Part shown: positions 5,171 through 7,740 of the stretch, in pieces | How the letters are laid out: each line of letters begins with the position of its first letter | Position numbering within the stretch: position 1 is the first letter of the stretch | Origin: an uncultured Shinella sp. | Lineage (GTDB): Bacteria > Pseudomonadota > Alphaproteobacteria > Rhizobiales > Rhizobiaceae | Direction: 5' to 3' | Assembly (NCBI GenBank): GCA_946481465.1 | Contig: CAMLOC010000147.1 | Coordinates: forward strand, 1-7,740 | Length of the DNA stretch: 7,740 bases | Notes under the pieces: generated by a model | What the model was told of the DNA's origin: nothing | What the model saw: only the letters and a program-made list of their open reading frames with translations | Databases searched by the model: none | Program-made: the position numbers and the translations under genes

Positions 5171-7740
5171 TCAGATGATCCAGTCAGCGTTCGGCGGAAG
5201 CTGCGTAACGGTGTTGTCGAAGATGATCACCAGGTCGACACCGGCATCGTAGCTGCCGTTGCCGTTGGTGTCGGCGACGAACACTTCCGAGCCGCCCAGG
5301 CCGCCCGAGGTGACGCGAAGCATCGCGCCCTGGCCCGGGTCGAGGAACGCATCGATCTGCGCCGCCAGGTTGGTGTTGAAGTCGTTCGCACCGCCGATGA
5401 CCAGCGACAGATTGCCGTTGGCGACCGCATTGGTGTCGGTGACATTCAAGCCGGCAATGCCGAGAGCGAGGCCGTTGGTGGCCGGGCCGCCCGCATTGAT
5501 GTCCAGCTTGTCCGTGGTCCAGTCGAAGCCACTGATCCGATCGATGCCGGCCAGCGAAATCGCCGTGGCAACAGACTGTGCCGCCGCGGAGTAGCCAAAG
5601 ACGTTGACACCGTCATTCGTTCCGACCGCCGAACCGCCGTTCAACAAGTCGCCGCCGAGGCCACCGAAGATCAGGTCGGTGCCGCCAGCTGCGCCCTGCA
5701 GGCCGCCGCTGAGGGTATCGGACGCCGCACCACCGAAGATGATGAGGTTGCCGTTGGTCTCGGCGTTGGCGTTGACGATCAGATTTTCGGACGAATTCAG
5801 GAAGAAGCCGTCGATCCGAAGCGTCTGGCCGGCGAACGTGTTCGAGTCGACCGTCGTGACGGTGTAGTCGAACGTGCCCGTGTTGAGGTCGTTGCCGCCG
5901 AACTGGGTCTGATCCTCGCTCAGCAGGACAACGTTCTCAACCCGAACCACGCCGTTCAGCACGATCGCCGCGCCACCGTCATAATCGCCACGGAAGGCGA
6001 CCGTGTCGTTGCCGTTGCGACCATCGAAGCTGTGGCCGGCATTGCCCCACGCACCCGTCTCGTAGAAGACGCCGTCGTTCTGCTCACCACCCAGGACATT
6101 GTCGTTGCCCTGGCCGGCGAAGACTCGGAGCGACCCGTTCTTCTCGTCGGTGGCGTCGATCGTGAGATCCTCGCCAGCCTGAAGCCCCGGAATTCCCGCA
6201 CCGAGGCCGTTGGCGATGACCGTGAGGGTCGTGCCGGCCGCGATGTTGGCGTCGCGGATGATCAGGTTGTAGTCGAACGGACCCGGCGTAACCGGGTTCG
6301 GCCAGACACCGACGACCTGACCCGAGGCAACGACCAGGTTCTGGACGTTGACCAGGTTGTTGGCGCCGAACTGGTAGCCGCCGGCATAGGCACCGCCCTG
6401 GATGGCGACAGTGTTGACGCCGGTGCCCAGGTCGATGTTGTCGTTCACGGACAGATCGTTGCCCGCGAAGACGGCGTCGTTGCCCGCTCCACCCGTGACC
6501 GTGTCGGTACCGCCTCCATTGATGTAGAAGGAGTCGTTGCCGTCACCGCCGTTCAGGTTGTTGTTGCCGGCGCCACCATAGAGGTAGTCGTTGCCACCGG
6601 CACCGTTGAGCGTGTCGTTGCCGCCCTGACCGAACAGCTGATCGATCTCGGCCGTGCCGTTGACGGTGTCGTTGCCGGCACCCGCCTGGACCTGGACCGA
6701 CTGGGCCGCACCCGCATTGTAGACGTCGTCACCGGCGCTGAGCGGGACATTGTCGACCACGTTGACATTGACCGTGACGTTGGTGGTCAGGTCGTCACCG
6801 TTGCCGGCGATGCCGTCATTGCCGCTGTCCGACAGGACGTAGGTGAAGGTCGCCGGACCGACATAGCCCGGGGTCGGGGTGAAGGTGACCGTCTGGGCAC
6901 CCGCATTGACCAAGACCGTGCCGAAGGCGCTGCTGCCACCGGTGATGCGCAGCTCGTCGTAGGACGTCTCGTTGGCCGGACCGACCTGGTCGTTGGCGAG
7001 CAGCTGGAACCAGGTGAAGGTGGCCGACTGATCCTCGACGACGAGCGGAGCGCCCGGCGAGATCGGATCGTTGCCGTCCTGGCCTGGGACCGGCGAGCCG
7101 GCGAAGTTGGCCAGCTGGAGCAGACCCACCGGCAGGACGCCGTCAGTGCCACCGATCGGCGCATCATTCACGGAAGTGACCGGAATGTTGACCGTGCCGG
7201 TGTCCTGCAGGCCCGTCGGATCGGTGATGACGTAGTCGAACGTCGCCGTTCCGAAGAAGTTCGCCGACGGCACGAAGGTGAAGGTGCCATTGGCGTTCGC
7301 CGTCAGGGTACCGCCGGTGACCGCCGCCGAAGCGCCGGAGCCCGGAGTGAGGCCGGCAACGCTGACCACCGACAGACCGGCATTGCTGCCGCCGGCATTG
7401 TCCGGATCGCTGTCATTGGCGAGCAGATTGGCCTGGGTGAATGTCGTGCCGGCGGAGTCCTCGTTGATCGCCGGACGATTGTCCGTGTTGGCGATCGGCG
7501 CGTCCTCGACCGCCGCGACATCGAGAGTCACCGTGCCGACATCGGTGCCGGTGCGGATGTCGGGCTGGCCCGGAACCCGCGGATCGAACACAGAGGCCGG
7601 ACGGGCCGCACTGTCGTCGACGACATAGCTGAAGGAGGCGTCGAGACCGTTCTGGTCGCCGAGCGATTCGATCTCGAAGCTGATGATGTTGCCATCGGCG
7701 TCGATGTCGAAGTCGCCGTCGTCGGCCGTGCCGTAGATGC
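5171..7740 (-). CDS. Secreted RTX / cadherin-like calcium-binding protein, 3' part
   Basis: A large extracellular protein is read from the right edge leftwards. The frame is open to the edge (49 codons beyond the GTG at 7591), so 855 residues are visible and the N-terminus is missing. Counting from that GTG: 25-145 is a cadherin-like/VCBS-type domain (EDAPIANTDNRPAINEDSAG, LLANDSDPDN, NGTFTFVPSANFFGTATFDY); 185-285 is a second one (LLANDQVG, TVTFTPTPGYVGPATFTYVL); 303-375 is an RTX nonapeptide array; 408-502 and 545-630 are a duplicated module, each ending in further GGxGxD-like turns; 660-806 resembles the C-terminus of RTX exoproteins (AGIDRISGFDWTTDKLDINA) with an EF-hand-like loop DTNGNGSYDAGVD. 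No Cys occurs in the visible protein and Lys is very rare, both usual for type I secretion substrates. The signal would be the C-terminal end, NADWII. Adhesin, S-layer-like or biofilm roles are possible; no catalytic domain is visible. Confidence 0.9.
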   Translation of the reverse strand, partial: IYGTADDGDFDIDADGNIISFEIESLGDQNGLDASFSYVVDDSAARPASVFDPRVPGQPDIRTGTDVGTVTLDVAAVEDAPIANTDNRPAINEDSAGTTFTQANLLANDSDPDNAGGSNAGLSVVSVAGLTPGSGASAAVTGGTLTANANGTFTFVPSANFFGTATFDYVITDPTGLQDTGTVNIPVTSVNDAPIGGTDGVLPVGLLQLANFAGSPVPGQDGNDPISPGAPLVVEDQSATFTWFQLLANDQVGPANETSYDELRITGGSSAFGTVLVNAGAQTVTFTPTPGYVGPATFTYVLSDSGNDGIAGNGDDLTTNVTVNVNVVDNVPLSAGDDVYNAGAAQSVQVQAGAGNDTVNGTAEIDQLFGQGGNDTLNGAGGNDYLYGGAGNNNLNGGDGNDSFYINGGGTDTVTGGAGNDAVFAGNDLSVNDNIDLGTGVNTVAIQGGAYAGGYQFGANNLVNVQNLVVASGQVVGVWPNPVTPGPFDYNLIIRDANIAAGTTLTVIANGLGAGIPGLQAGEDLTIDATDEKNGSLRVFAGQGNDNVLGGEQNDGVFYETGAWGNAGHSFDGRNGNDTVAFRGDYDGGAAIVLNGVVRVENVVLLSEDQTQFGGNDLNTGTFDYTVTTVDSNTFAGQTLRIDGFFLNSSENLIVNANAETNGNLIIFGGAASDTLSGGLQGAAGGTDLIFGGLGGDLLNGGSAVGTNDGVNVFGYSAAAQSVATAISLAGIDRISGFDWTTDKLDINAGGPATNGLALGIAGLNVTDTNAVANGNLSLVIGGANDFNTNLAAQIDAFLDPGQGAMLRVTSGGLGGSEVFVADTNGNGSYDAGVDLVIIFDNTVTQLPPNADWII
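5702..6370 (-). repeat. Two diverged copies of a ~90-residue module inside the RTX protein
   Basis: Copy 1 (about 6086-6370) and copy 2 (about 5702-5959) share ordered motifs: VNVQNLVV against VRVENVVLL, FDYNLIIRDANIAAGTTL against FDYTVTTVDSNTFAGQTL, GEDLTIDATDEKNGSLRVFA against SENLIVNANAETNGNLIIFG, and each then runs into a Gly/Asp-rich turn. The spacing between equivalent residues is 128-135, so this is an internal duplication of a beta-rich unit closed by an RTX-like turn. Confidence 0.7.
6467..6685 (-). repeat. RTX nonapeptide repeat array
   Basis: Eight near-consecutive units follow the GGxGxDxUx pattern: AGAGNDTVN, GTAEIDQLF, GQGGNDTLN, GAGGNDYLY, GGAGNNNLN, GGDGNDSFY, a ten-residue unit INGGGTDTVT, and GGAGNDAVF. 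Such arrays fold into a calcium-bound parallel beta roll outside the cell. The units at 312-320 and 339-347 (protein numbering from the GTG at 7591) lack some consensus Gly or Asp. At DNA level the array shows as repeated GTCGTTGCC on the plus strand. Confidence 0.92.

Noticed and set aside
5034..5252. Plus-strand 72-codon reading frame across the RTX terminator
   Set aside because: It passes through the terminator hairpin and into the antisense of the RTX gene, and its sequence is basic low-complexity.
6002..6685. Regularly spaced GTCGTTGCC-like repeats resembling a repeat array
   Set aside because: They are the antisense of codons for GGNDT in RTX repeats, with no conserved spacer structure, so not a CRISPR array.

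Overview
This is a GC-rich window (mostly well above 60% GC by eye). GC-favoured codon use, the gene types and the spacing point to an alphaproteobacterium, most likely a sphingomonad; that placement is inference from style, not from a marker gene.

Positions 79-4291 form a compact lasso-peptide biosynthetic locus arranged as two divergent units. The minus-strand unit reads B1 (PqqD-like leader-recognition protein, 2501-2800), C (asparagine-synthetase-like lasso cyclase, 564-2504) and B2 (transglutaminase-fold leader peptidase, 79-567). The three genes are joined by two 4-nt ATGA stop/start overlaps. The plus-strand unit reads K (HPr-kinase-like protein, 3075-4037) and A (a 46-residue precursor, 4151-4291). 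A has its own sigma70-like promoter, a strong ribosome binding site and a strong intrinsic terminator. The precursor ends in Ser next to a kinase gene, which is the arrangement known from paeninodin-type lasso peptides whose C-terminal Ser is phosphorylated. The proposed flow is: B1 binds the leader, B2 cuts it off, C closes the macrolactam between the new N-terminus and an Asp/Glu of the core, and K phosphorylates the terminal Ser. No exporter, receptor or isopeptidase gene is visible; they may lie left of position 1 or be absent.

The divergent gap between B1 and K (2801-3074) is largely filled by a 164-bp imperfect palindrome (2819-2982) with perfect 19-bp outer arms and a hairpin at its exact centre.

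To the right, and probably unrelated, lies a minus-strand gene of unknown function (4468-4968). Beyond it is the 3' part of a large minus-strand gene (5171 to beyond 7740) for a secreted RTX/cadherin-like calcium-binding protein with its own terminator at 5110-5147. That gene is open through the right edge of the window, so its start is not seen.
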